Shown here piece by piece: positions 26,596 to 35,132 of a stretch of 64,000 bases of DNA. Source of the DNA: Pseudomonas abietaniphila (lineage in GTDB: Bacteria; Pseudomonadota; Gammaproteobacteria; Pseudomonadales; Pseudomonadaceae). Every line of letters starts with the position of its first letter. The first letter of the stretch is position 1. Under the pieces are notes generated by a model, which had not been told where the DNA came from, ran no database searches, and worked only from the letters and a program-made list of their open reading frames with translations. The stretch is taken from the NCBI RefSeq assembly GCF_900100795.1, contig NZ_FNCO01000010.1, positions 124,001-188,000 of the forward strand. Reading direction: 5' to 3'. Position numbers and translations under genes: made by a program.

Positions 26596-27489
26596 TCAGG
26601 CTCCGGGCACGAAGTGCTTCTGCGCCGTACCACGAGCGATCAGGCGCGACAGGTAGTCGAGCTTCTGAGTGTCCTGGTCGACGAAACGGAAGGTCAGCTG
26701 CAGCCAGTCACTGTCCGGTTTCTGCTCGAATGCGGCGATGGCATGCAAGTAACCGTTCAGACGTGCCACCTCGGCGTTGTCGCCCTGCTCCAGATCGAGC
26801 ACGGCGCTGTCGAGGATCTGCGGCAGGGTTTCACTGCGACGCACAACCAGCGACGCCTCCTTGAGGGTCAGCGCCTTGATCACACACGGCTGAGTGCCAC
26901 TGGAAAGACGCAACTGCCCCTGACCCCGGCCCGTTGGCTCTGCCGCCGCAGCGGGCTTGGCCATGGGTTTGATCAAAGGTTGTGCAGGCGCGGCGGCTGG
27001 CGTCGCGCTCACCGTTTCAGGACGATTGCCAGTCAGCGCGCTCAGCGAGTCATTGGCGAAGGCTGCGTTGGCGCGCGCCGGGGCGCCGGTCAGTAGGGCC
27101 TCCAGCTTGCCGACTTTGTGCAGCGCTTTCTTGACCTTGGTCAGCAACTGTTCGTTGGTGAACGGCTTGCCGATGAAATCGGAAACGCCGGCGTGGATCG
27201 CCTGGATCACGTTCTCTTTGTCACCGCGGCTGGTGACCATGATGAACGGCATGTTCTTCAGGCTTTCCTGCTGACGGCACCAGGTCAACAATTCCAGCCC
27301 GGACATCTCAGGCATTTCCCAATCGCACAGCACCAGATCGAAGACCTCTTTGGTCAGCAACACTTGGGCTTTACGGCCATTGACGGCATCTTCCAGGGTG
27401 ACGCCAGGGAACGCATTACGCAGCCCTTTCTTGACCAGATCGCGGATGAACGGCGCGTCATCCACCACCAATACACTGACTTTACTCAT
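26596..27489 (-). CDS. Response regulator with degenerate PilZ-like C-terminus
   Basis: A 297-residue protein. The receiver domain is at about 1-125: VSVLVVDDAPFIRD gives the acidic pocket, LVLCDWEMPEMSG the phospho-accepting aspartate near 55, and FIGKPFTNEQLL the lysine. An Ala/Pro-rich linker (about 165-195) leads to a C-terminal domain of about 100 residues, with QPCVIKALTLKEASLVV and a tail VDQDTQKLDYLSRLIARGTA. The tail resembles the end of PilZ domains, but the c-di-GMP motifs RxxxR and (D/N)xSxxG were not found. No kinase gene lies nearby. The output is unknown. Confidence 0.78.
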   Translation of the reverse strand: MSKVSVLVVDDAPFIRDLVKKGLRNAFPGVTLEDAVNGRKAQVLLTKEVFDLVLCDWEMPEMSGLELLTWCRQQESLKNMPFIMVTSRGDKENVIQAIHAGVSDFIGKPFTNEQLLTKVKKALHKVGKLEALLTGAPARANAAFANDSLSALTGNRPETVSATPAAAPAQPLIKPMAKPAAAAEPTGRGQGQLRLSSGTQPCVIKALTLKEASLVVRRSETLPQILDSAVLDLEQGDNAEVARLNGYLHAIAAFEQKPDSDWLQLTFRFVDQDTQKLDYLSRLIARGTAQKHFVPGA

Positions 27490-27618
27490 CGACGCTCCTG
27501 ATGGCGTGTTCACCGCAAATGGCGAGCATATCGCTGGCTGGTGGCCAACTGCCAAATTGTTTGACGACACCGGGACATTTATTCGCGGGTGACCGAAAAA
27601 AGAGGTACCTGCAAAAAC

Positions 27619-27651
27619 AAAAACGCCCGGCGTTCGCCAGGCGTTTTTTCT
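27619..27651. terminator. Bidirectional terminator downstream of phoU
   Basis: A stem of AACGCC-c-GGCG and CGCC-a-GGCGTT with a TT loop is flanked by A and T tracts. It lies 10 bases past the phoU stop and would close the pst-phoU operon on the minus strand. Confidence 0.88.
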
Positions 27652-27660
27652 CAGGCAATC

Positions 27661-28419
27661 TTACTTATCGTCAGGTGCGCCCGGAACATTAGGTATTTCG
27701 GCGGACAGACCTTTGACTTCTTCCTGCATGCGCTTGAGGCCAAGGTGACGCACGTCAGTGCCGCGCACCAGATAGATCACCAGCTCCGAGATGTTGCGAG
27801 CGTGGTCACCAATGCGCTCCAGCGAGCGCAACACCCAGATTACGTTCAGAACGCGGGAAATCGAGCGCGGGTCTTCCATCATGTACGTGACCAGCTCACG
27901 CAGCGCGGTCTTGTACTCGCGGTCGATGGTCTTGTCGTACTGCGCAACCGACAGGGCCAGATCGGCGTCGAAACGAGCGAACGAGTCGAGTGCATCACGC
28001 ACCATGCTGCGAACCTGGTCGCCGATGTGGCGCACTTCGACGTAACCCCGCGGCGACTCGCCTTCTTCGCACAGCTGGATGGCGCGACGGGCGATCTTGG
28101 TGGATTCGTCACCGATGCGCTCCAGGTCGATCACGGACTTGGAAATGCTGATGATCAGGCGCAGGTCCGAAGCGGCAGGCTGACGGCGGGCCAGAATGCG
28201 CAGGCACTCTTCGTCAATGTTGCGCTCCATCTGGTTGATGCGGTCGTCGACCTCACGAACGCGCTGGGCAAGGCCCGAGTCGGCGTCGATCAGCGCGGTG
28301 ACCGCGTCGTTGACCTGCTTCTCGACCAGACCACCCATTTCCAGCAGGTGGCTGCGAACTTCTTCCAGTTCAGCGTTGAACTGCTGGGAGATGTGATGTG
28401 TATGGCTGTCTTTGATCAT
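27661..28419 (-). CDS. phoU: Phosphate-specific transport regulator PhoU
   Basis: PhoU links the Pst transporter to PhoR and keeps the regulon off when phosphate is plentiful. The 252-residue protein has two PhoU repeats with the metal-binding patterns ERIGDESTKIAR and ERIGDHARNISELVIYL. It follows pstB by 54 bases and ends the operon. Confidence 0.97.
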   Translation of the reverse strand: MIKDSHTHHISQQFNAELEEVRSHLLEMGGLVEKQVNDAVTALIDADSGLAQRVREVDDRINQMERNIDEECLRILARRQPAASDLRLIISISKSVIDLERIGDESTKIARRAIQLCEEGESPRGYVEVRHIGDQVRSMVRDALDSFARFDADLALSVAQYDKTIDREYKTALRELVTYMMEDPRSISRVLNVIWVLRSLERIGDHARNISELVIYLVRGTDVRHLGLKRMQEEVKGLSAEIPNVPGAPDDK

Positions 28420-28473
28420 GCTGAGTGTCCGTCCGATTGATTGCGCGGTGGTTCAGGGCTGACGAAACACGTG

Positions 28474-29307
28474 CTAGCCGTAACGACCGGTTATGTAGTC
28501 TTCAGTCTGTTTTTTGGTCGGATTGGTGAACAACGTATCGGTGTCCCCGAACTCGACCACCTTGCCCATGTACAGAAACGCGGTGTAATCCGACACGCGC
28601 GCCGCCTGCTGCATGTTGTGGGTAACGATCACAATGGTGTATTTGGATTTCAGTTCGTAGATCAGCTCTTCGACTTTTAACGTCGAAATCGGGTCAAGCG
28701 CGGAGCACGGCTCATCCAGCAGCAGTACTTCGGGTTCGACGGCGATAGTGCGGGCGATCACCAGACGTTGCTGCTGACCACCGGAAAGTCCGAGCGCCGA
28801 CTCGTGCAGGCGGTCCTTGACCTCATCCCACAACGCCGCGCCGCGCAATGCCCACTCGACAGCCTCGTCGAGCGTGCGCTTTTTATTGATGCCCTGAATC
28901 CGCAGGCCATAAACGACGTTCTCGTAAATGGTCTTGGGAAACGGGTTGGGCTTCTGAAACACCATGCCCACGCGACGGCGCAGTTCGGCGACGTCTTCGC
29001 CCTTGGTGTAAATGTCGTGCCCGTAAAGCTTGATCTCGCCCTGCACACGGCAGCCGTCGACTAGATCGTTCATCCGATTGAAGGTGCGCAGCAACGTGGA
29101 CTTGCCGCAGCCAGACGGTCCGATGAACGACGTGACGCGTTGTTTCGGGATGTTCATCTGAATGTCGAACAGCGCCTGCTTTTCACCGTAAAACAGGCTC
29201 AGGCCCGGGACTTCCAGCGCAACGGCTTCGCTGGCCAGGTCCAGTCCCTGACGCTTGCGACCCAATGCCGACATGTTGATGCCGTGGGTGTGGGGTTCAT
29301 GCTGCAT
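28474..29307 (-). CDS. pstB: Phosphate ABC transporter ATP-binding protein
   Basis: PstB drives high-affinity phosphate import. The 277-residue protein has Walker A GPSGCGKST at 63-71, the signature LSGGQQQRLVIAR, Walker B VLLLDEPCSALDP, and the switch histidine in VTHNMQQA. The start MQHEPHTHG was chosen over one 37 codons upstream, which would lie in the repetitive pstA-pstB gap. GAGTGAG precedes it. Confidence 0.97.
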   Translation of the reverse strand: MQHEPHTHGINMSALGRKRQGLDLASEAVALEVPGLSLFYGEKQALFDIQMNIPKQRVTSFIGPSGCGKSTLLRTFNRMNDLVDGCRVQGEIKLYGHDIYTKGEDVAELRRRVGMVFQKPNPFPKTIYENVVYGLRIQGINKKRTLDEAVEWALRGAALWDEVKDRLHESALGLSGGQQQRLVIARTIAVEPEVLLLDEPCSALDPISTLKVEELIYELKSKYTIVIVTHNMQQAARVSDYTAFLYMGKVVEFGDTDTLFTNPTKKQTEDYITGRYG

Positions 29308-29418
29308 GTTCTCACTCCGTTCATAGCGGCACGCATCGAACTGCAAGCTGCAAGTTCGAGCAGAAGCGGCGTGCGGCGTTTGACTGACCGCGCTTAGCTC
29401 GCCGCTTGTGGCTTTCAA
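29308..29418. repeat. pstA-pstB spacer with long-range stem
   Basis: The 111-base gap holds AGCTGCAAG-type short repeats and an 8-base inverted repeat, AAGCGGCG (29364-29371) and CGCCGCTT (29400-29407). Since the transcript crosses it, the hairpin would sit just after the pstA stop and before pstB. Such unusually long, structured gaps inside an operon may affect mRNA stability. Confidence 0.45.
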
Positions 29419-31089
29419 TCATTCTTCCAGCGCTTTGTACTTCTCGCGCAGGCGGTTACGGATCGTCACCGCCGACAGGTTCAACAATGCGATCACCAGC
29501 ACCAGCAACAGCGCCGTGGCATACACCAACGGCCGCGCCGCTTCGACGTTGGGGCTCTGAAAGCCGACGTCGTAGATGTGGAAGCCCAGGTGCATGATCT
29601 TCTGGTCGAGGTGCAGATACGGATAGTTGCCGTCCAGCGGCAGCGACGGTGCCAGCTTGACCACGCCGACCAGCATCAGCGGCGCCACTTCTCCCGCTGC
29701 GCGCGCCACGGCCAGGATCAAGCCGGTCATCATCGCCGGGCTGGCCATGGGCAGGACAATCTTCCACAGCGTTTCGGCCTTGGTCGCACCGAGCGCCAGC
29801 GAACCTTCACGCAGGCTCAAAGGGATACGCGCCAGACCTTCTTCCGTCGCAACGATCACCACCGGCACGGCCAGCAACGCCAGCGTCAACGAAGCCCACA
29901 GCAGGCCCGGCGTACCGAAGGTCGGGGCTGGAAGTGCCTCTGGGAAAAACAGCTGATCGAGCGAGCCGCCCAGCACATAGACGAAAAAGCCCAGACCGAA
30001 CACGCCGTAAACAATGGCCGGAACGCCGGCGAGGTTGTTCACCGCGATACGGATCAGTCGGGTCACCGGCCCCTGGCGGGCATACTCACGCAGGTAAACC
30101 GCCGCCAGCACGCCGAATGGCGTCACGATTACCGCCATGATCAGCGTCATCATGACCGTGCCGAAAATCGCCGGGAAGATGCCCCCTTCGGTATTGGCCT
30201 CACGCGGGTCGTCGCTGAGGAATTCCCACAACTTCTGGAAATAGAAGCCCAGCTTGGTGCCGATCCCCATGGCATTGGGTTGGTAAGCGTGCACCACCTT
30301 GCCCAGGCTGATCTCGACTTCTTTACCGTTGGCATCGCGCGCGGTCAGGCTGTCGCGGTTGAAATCGGCGTGCAAGGCAGCGAGGCGCGATTCGATGTCC
30401 TTATAGCGTGCATCGTACTCAGCACGCTCCGAGGCCATGTCGGCCTGGGCTTCGGCGTCGAGTTTGCCGTTCAATTCGAGCTTGCGGGCTTGCAGACGCA
30501 AGCGTTCGATCCCATGGTTGATGGCCCCGATGTCTGACTTTTCCAGACCGTCCAGTTCGTCCGAGATCGCCTGCACCCGCTTGATACGCTCCTGCAGTTG
30601 CGGCCAGGCCGCCTCTCCCTGGGCGACAACGTTGCCGTTCTCTTTAACGTTGACCAGATAGCCGTAGAAATTGCCCCACTCGCGGCGTTCGATCGTCATC
30701 AGTTCGGCAGGCTTGGTCTGATCGGTGAGCCATTCGCCGATGACCCAGTTGAAATCGCTGGGGCTGATGTCGCGGTTACCGACCTTGAACAGATCGCGGG
30801 TCATGAACTCAGGCCCCTGATCCGGCACCGGAAGACCTGCAGCCTTGAGGCGGGCACGCGGCACTTGCTCGGACTGCACCAGTTCGCCCACCAGTACATG
30901 CTTCTCTTGGCCAGGCACGTCGTAATGCGCAGAGATCACGTCAGCGGGCCAGAAATGCCCAAGGCCGCGCACGGCAATCACAGCCAACAGCCCGATGGTC
31001 ATGATCACCGCGATAGACACAGCACCCGCACTCAACCAGACACCGGGGCCACCGCTTTTGAACCAGCTCTTCAGGGAGGTCTTTTTCAT
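29419..31089 (-). CDS. pstA: Phosphate ABC transporter permease PstA
   Basis: PstA is one half of the phosphate channel. At 556 residues it is much longer than the roughly 300-residue E. coli protein: an N-terminal helix (VSIAVIMTIGLLAVIAV) is followed by a periplasmic insert of some 230 residues, rich in coiled-coil-like charge (LQERIKRVQAISDELDGLEK). Then comes the usual core with the EAA-like motif ALGATKAETLWKIVLPMASPAM. Long forms are normal in Pseudomonas. It lies 15 bases after pstC. Confidence 0.94.
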   Translation of the reverse strand: MKKTSLKSWFKSGGPGVWLSAGAVSIAVIMTIGLLAVIAVRGLGHFWPADVISAHYDVPGQEKHVLVGELVQSEQVPRARLKAAGLPVPDQGPEFMTRDLFKVGNRDISPSDFNWVIGEWLTDQTKPAELMTIERREWGNFYGYLVNVKENGNVVAQGEAAWPQLQERIKRVQAISDELDGLEKSDIGAINHGIERLRLQARKLELNGKLDAEAQADMASERAEYDARYKDIESRLAALHADFNRDSLTARDANGKEVEISLGKVVHAYQPNAMGIGTKLGFYFQKLWEFLSDDPREANTEGGIFPAIFGTVMMTLIMAVIVTPFGVLAAVYLREYARQGPVTRLIRIAVNNLAGVPAIVYGVFGLGFFVYVLGGSLDQLFFPEALPAPTFGTPGLLWASLTLALLAVPVVIVATEEGLARIPLSLREGSLALGATKAETLWKIVLPMASPAMMTGLILAVARAAGEVAPLMLVGVVKLAPSLPLDGNYPYLHLDQKIMHLGFHIYDVGFQSPNVEAARPLVYATALLLVLVIALLNLSAVTIRNRLREKYKALEE

Positions 31090-31104
31090 CGGTATCTACC
31101 TGCC

Positions 31105-33390
31105 CTAGAGAGACGAATACTGCTTGCGCAGGCGCTGACGAATCAGCTCCGCCAAGGTGTTCATGACAAAGGTGAACATCAGCAGAACCAACGCCGCCAG
31201 GAACAACACGCGGTAGTGACTGCCGCCCACCTCGGACTCGGGCATTTCCACCGCAACGTTGGCCGCCAGCGTGCGCATGCCTTCAAACAGGTTCATGTCC
31301 ATGATCGGCGTATTGCCGGTGGCCATCAGCACAATCATGGTTTCGCCTACCGCGCGGCCCATGCCGATCATCAGTGCCGAGAAAATACCGGGGCTGGCGG
31401 TCAGGATGACCACGCGGGTCAAGGTCTGCCAGGGCGTGGCACCCAAGGCGAGTGAGCCCAGGGTCAGGCCGCGCGGCACGCTGAAGATCGCGTCTTCGGC
31501 AATCGAATAGATGTTCGGAATCACGGCAAAGCCCATCGCCAGCCCGACCACCAGGGCGTTGCGCTGGTCGTAGGTAATGCCCAGGTCGTTGGTGATCCAC
31601 GAGCGCATGTCGCCGCCGAAGAACCAGTTCTCCATGTGCGAGCTCATGCCCAGCGAAACCCAGCCCACCAACAGCACCACAGGGATCAGGATCGCGCTTT
31701 CCCAACCCTCCGGCACCCGCAGGCGGATCGAATCAGGCAGGCGGGTCCACAGGAAGCCCGCCAACAAGATGCCGATGGGCGTGAAAATCAGCAGACTGAA
31801 GATGCCCGGCAGATGCCCTTCCAGATAAGGCGCCAGAAACAGGCCCGCGAAGAAGCCGAGAATCACTGTCGGCATGGCTTCCATCAGCTCGATCACCGGC
31901 TTGACCTTGCGGCGCATGCCCGGCGCCATGAAGTAGGCCGTGTAAATGGCCGCAGCCACCGCCAGCGGCGCTGCCAGCAACATCGCGTAGAACGCAGCCT
32001 TGAGCGTGCCATACGTCAGCGGCGCCAGACTCAGTTTGGGCTCGAAATCACTGTTGGATGCGGTGGACTGCCAGATGTACTTGGGCTCGTCGTAGTTCTC
32101 GTACCAGACCTTGTCCCATAACGCGCTCCACGACACTTCCGGGTGCGGGTTCTTCAGACTCAGCGGTAGCAACTTGCCGCCGTCCTCCACGACGATGCGG
32201 TCGGCACGCGGCGACAGGCCCATGACGGCCGGGCCGCTGGCGACCGGGTCGATCAGCAGCGTGCGATGTGCAGTGCTGTGAAACACGCCCAGCTTGCCGG
32301 CGGTGTCCATGGCAATGAAGCCTTTGCGGCGTTGCTCGGCCGTGATCTGCGAGATCGGCGCTCCGCCCATTTTGAAGTCACGAATGTGCTGGAGGCGCAT
32401 CTCGCCATCGACATCACGGGCCATGAACCATTGCGCGATGTTGCCTCTGGAACTGCCAATCATCAGCGAGATACCGCCGACGAGCTGGGTGCTGGCCGTG
32501 GTTTCGGCATTGGCGTCTTCAAGCAGCTTGTAACGGCCGTTCAGCGTGCGATCGCGAAGGTTGAAAACGTCTGCTTGAGCACGGCCATTGATCACATACA
32601 GCCACTGCTGACGCGGGTCGACGTAGATCGCCTTCACGGCCGCGGACAATTGCGGCAGATCGATGCGGCTTTGCTCGTTGGTCGTCTCGCCCGTCATCAG
32701 GTTTTCGGCCTGCGTCAGAGACAGCACATGCAGCCGGGCGCCGGTCGCGCCCGCCAGAATCAAGGTGGAGTCGTTGGCATTGAGGCTGACGTGTTCCAGC
32801 GCCCGCCCTTCTTCGTCGAGCACCAAAGGCGTCTCGCCGTAGGGGTACGTGATGGCCGGCGTGATGATTTTCTGGTTACCCGGGTACGTGATCGGGTAAG
32901 CATGCTTGAACACCAGCACCTGACCGTTAGACAGACCCACTGCGATCAGCGGCTTGCCGGGTTGATCCTGCGCAACTGAGGTCACGTGCGCGCCTGCAGG
33001 CACCGGCAGCGCCACACGCGACAGCTCGCGGCCGTCACTGAGAAGAAAGAACAGCGCTTCGCCTTTGTCGGATACGCGCATGCCGACCTGGTTCTGCTCT
33101 TCGATGACCAGCACCATCGGTTTGCCAGCATCCTGCAGCCAGGCAGGCGTTTGAACGGTATTGGCGCTCAGCTTCGCTCCCTGAAAGAGAGGCGCGACGA
33201 CATAGGCGAGGTAAAAGAAGATCAAGGTGATTGCGGCCAACACAGCAAGACCGCCAACCAGCACGTACCAACGCGTGAGGCGGTCCTTGAGCGCACGAAT
33301 ACGACGCTTGCGTTGCAGCTCGGGCGTATTGAAATCAATGCGCTCGGGAGGGGATCTTTCGGTCATCGATGAATTGGCCAAATCATTCAT
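31105..33390 (-). CDS. pstC: Phosphate ABC transporter permease PstC
   Basis: The second channel subunit. It is 761 residues from MNDLANSSM. After a first helix (WYVLVGGLAVLAAITLIFFYLAYVVAPLF, shortened) there is a periplasmic domain of about 400 residues with beta-propeller-like repeats (QPGKPLIAVGLSNGQVLVFK), then the permease core with SLALGATPWQTLTRVVILTASPG. The start is uncertain: ATG at 33396, 33390 and 33366 all lack a good ribosome site. A strong Pho box stands only 23 bases upstream, so a very short leader is possible. Confidence 0.92.
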   Translation of the reverse strand: MNDLANSSMTERSPPERIDFNTPELQRKRRIRALKDRLTRWYVLVGGLAVLAAITLIFFYLAYVVAPLFQGAKLSANTVQTPAWLQDAGKPMVLVIEEQNQVGMRVSDKGEALFFLLSDGRELSRVALPVPAGAHVTSVAQDQPGKPLIAVGLSNGQVLVFKHAYPITYPGNQKIITPAITYPYGETPLVLDEEGRALEHVSLNANDSTLILAGATGARLHVLSLTQAENLMTGETTNEQSRIDLPQLSAAVKAIYVDPRQQWLYVINGRAQADVFNLRDRTLNGRYKLLEDANAETTASTQLVGGISLMIGSSRGNIAQWFMARDVDGEMRLQHIRDFKMGGAPISQITAEQRRKGFIAMDTAGKLGVFHSTAHRTLLIDPVASGPAVMGLSPRADRIVVEDGGKLLPLSLKNPHPEVSWSALWDKVWYENYDEPKYIWQSTASNSDFEPKLSLAPLTYGTLKAAFYAMLLAAPLAVAAAIYTAYFMAPGMRRKVKPVIELMEAMPTVILGFFAGLFLAPYLEGHLPGIFSLLIFTPIGILLAGFLWTRLPDSIRLRVPEGWESAILIPVVLLVGWVSLGMSSHMENWFFGGDMRSWITNDLGITYDQRNALVVGLAMGFAVIPNIYSIAEDAIFSVPRGLTLGSLALGATPWQTLTRVVILTASPGIFSALMIGMGRAVGETMIVLMATGNTPIMDMNLFEGMRTLAANVAVEMPESEVGGSHYRVLFLAALVLLMFTFVMNTLAELIRQRLRKQYSSL

Positions 33391-33412
33391 GCGCACACCC
33401 TAGCCACTCTGT

Positions 33413-33441
33413 ATGACAAATACATGACAGCAGGGTGACGC
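33413..33441 (-). promoter_or_regulatory. Triple Pho half-site upstream of pstC
   Basis: On the minus strand three 7-base half-sites repeat every 11 bases: GCGTCAC-CCTG-CTGTCAT, then GTAT-TTGTCAT. The middle one is the perfect consensus. A -10-like TAGGGT follows about 10 bases on. This gives pstCAB-phoU its own PhoB-controlled promoter, separate from that of pstS. Confidence 0.75.
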
Positions 33442-33442
33442 A

Positions 33443-33475
33443 AAAAAGCCCGTCGCCCCGGAATCGTGGCAACGG
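33443..33475 (-). terminator. Terminator between pstS and pstC
   Basis: On the minus strand CGTTGCC and GGCGACG form a stem (one G-T pair) with a loop of about ten bases, then GGGCTTTTTTG. It ends pstS messages about 110 bases after the stop and directly abuts the pstC Pho box. Confidence 0.7.
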
Positions 33476-33585
33476 ACTGCTCATTGTTTCGCGAGCCTCG
33501 TTCCATAAGGCCTTTTTCGTTTTTGGCGGGACGAACCTGTCACCCCGCATCAGGGTTATCCGCAGGCGCCTCGCGCCAGCCGTTC

Positions 33586-34557
33586 TTATAGCCCCAGATC
33601 AGCCAACGCTTTGCTTACCACCTTGGCTGGTAGAGGAATGTACCCGTCTTTCATGACAACTTCCTGACCCTGTTTTGACAGCACCAGTTTTACGAACTCA
33701 GCTTCCAGCGGATTCAGCGGCTTGTTCGGCGCCTTGTTGACGTAGACATAAAGGAAGCGCGCCAGCGGATACGTGCCGTTCAGCGCGTTGGTTTCGTTGT
33801 CTTCGATGAACTCGCCGCCCTCTTTCTTCGCCAGTGGCACGGTGCGCACGCTGGACGTTTTATAACCGATACCTGAGTACCCAATGCCGTTAAGCGAGCT
33901 GCTGATCGAGCTCACCACCGACGCCGAGCCCGGCTGCTCATTGACGTTGGGTTTGAAGTCACCTTTGCACAAGGCCTCTTCCTTGAAGTAGCCGTAGGTG
34001 CCGGACACCGAGTTACGGCCGAACAGCTGGATCGATTTGCCTGCCAGGTCACCGGTCACACCGATATCACCCCAGGTCTTCGCGTCCGCCTTGGCGCCGC
34101 ACAGACGGGTCGCGGAGAAAATCGCATCCACTTGCTGCAACGTCAGCCCCTTGATCGGGTTGTCCTTGTGGACAAATATCGCCAGTGCGTCCACCGCAAC
34201 CGGAATCGCCGTCGGCTTGTAGCCATACTTTTGCTCAAAGGCAGACAGCTCGCCGTCTTTCATCTTGCGGCTCATCGGCCCCAACGTGGCCGTGCCCTCC
34301 GTCAGCGCCGGTGGCGCCGTCGACGATCCGGCCGCCTGAATCTGAATGTTTACGCTTGGGTATTCTTTTTTGTACGCCTCGGCCCACATCGTCATCAAGT
34401 TGGCCAACGTATCGGAGCCGACACTGGAAAGGTTGCCGGACACCCCCGTGGTTTTGACATAAGGCTTGATCGCGGGGTCAACCGCCGCCATCGCGTGAAC
34501 TGCAGCGACGCTCGCCGCTACGAAGGTGAATGCGGACATCAAACGCTTGAGTGTCAT
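33586..34557 (-). CDS. pstS: Periplasmic phosphate-binding protein PstS
   Basis: PstS captures phosphate for the Pst importer. The 323-residue precursor has a signal peptide (MTLKRLMSAFTFVAASVAAV, cut after AMA). Phosphate-binding patterns include SSVGSDTLANLMTMWAEAYKK near the N-terminus, QAAGSSTAPPALTEGTATLG and GRNSVSGTYGYFKEEAL. AGGAG before the ATG decides the start over an in-frame ATG 16 codons upstream. Confidence 0.96.
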   Translation of the reverse strand: MTLKRLMSAFTFVAASVAAVHAMAAVDPAIKPYVKTTGVSGNLSSVGSDTLANLMTMWAEAYKKEYPSVNIQIQAAGSSTAPPALTEGTATLGPMSRKMKDGELSAFEQKYGYKPTAIPVAVDALAIFVHKDNPIKGLTLQQVDAIFSATRLCGAKADAKTWGDIGVTGDLAGKSIQLFGRNSVSGTYGYFKEEALCKGDFKPNVNEQPGSASVVSSISSSLNGIGYSGIGYKTSSVRTVPLAKKEGGEFIEDNETNALNGTYPLARFLYVYVNKAPNKPLNPLEAEFVKLVLSKQGQEVVMKDGYIPLPAKVVSKALADLGL

Positions 34558-34616
34558 GCCTGGCTCCTGGCGAGGTGTTGGGGTGGCCGAGGGGGTGATG
34601 GCCATGTGACTACTCT

Positions 34617-34634
34617 ATGACGAGATTGTGACAT
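34617..34634 (-). promoter_or_regulatory. Pho box upstream of pstS
   Basis: On the plus strand ATGACGA-GATT-GTGACAT, read on the minus strand as two half-sites close to CTGTCAT with a 4-base spacer. It lies 60 bases upstream of the pstS start and has the exact 7-4-7 spacing of a PhoB site. Confidence 0.75.
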
Positions 34635-35132
34635 TTAAATGAAGGCTGCGATTTTTTAGACTACAAGCGTATGAGATTCAGCACCCACTCACTTTAAGGT
34701 GTTCCGGAGACAGATCTAAAGAAAATTTAATTACCCGACGCAAAATATTGGTTCCAAGAGATAAACACTGACCTCACAGGCAATGTAGGAGAATTCCGAA
34801 AATGAAGGCTCCCCTACAATTGTAGGATTGCATAGCACTGTGCTGCAGCTTAACCTTAGTCGGCTGGAAAAATATCCGAATAGCAAAAAAAACTTGCTTA
34901 GAAAAAACACAATGAAGATGAGCCAATATAACAAGTAAATAAGACAATCCTACCAATATAAAAGCCCTAACAACCTGCCAAATCTTAAGCATCACACTTA
35001 TGCTAAGTGCGACCGACTCAATTCACACCGCTAGAGAAAAGTTACTCTTTTTTCCATACAACCTCATTACCGTTAAATCACTAACCAATATCGAATCAGC
35101 AATAGTTTAAATCCACTTGAAGGAAACTTGTT
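34635..35132. other. AT-rich gap at left edge of the island
   Basis: About 500 bases of AT-rich DNA between the pstS Pho box and the hydroxylase gene. Two minus-strand frames (34731-34934 and 34774-34995) look like chance openings: they encode Phe/Leu/Cys-rich text and lack ribosome sites. At 34784-34828 ATGTAGGAG and CTCCCCTACA form an imperfect inverted repeat resembling a shrunken REP tip. The hydroxylase promoter should lie near 35040-35110. Confidence 0.5.

Noticed and set aside
26322..26633. Small minus-strand frame across the 26.5 kb REPIN
   Set aside because: It runs through repeat DNA and overlaps the end of the response-regulator gene, with no ribosome site.
34731..34995. Two small minus-strand frames in the AT-rich gap
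   Set aside because: No ribosome site, and the Phe/Leu-rich text is what random AT-rich DNA gives. A tiny membrane peptide cannot be excluded, but nothing supports it.
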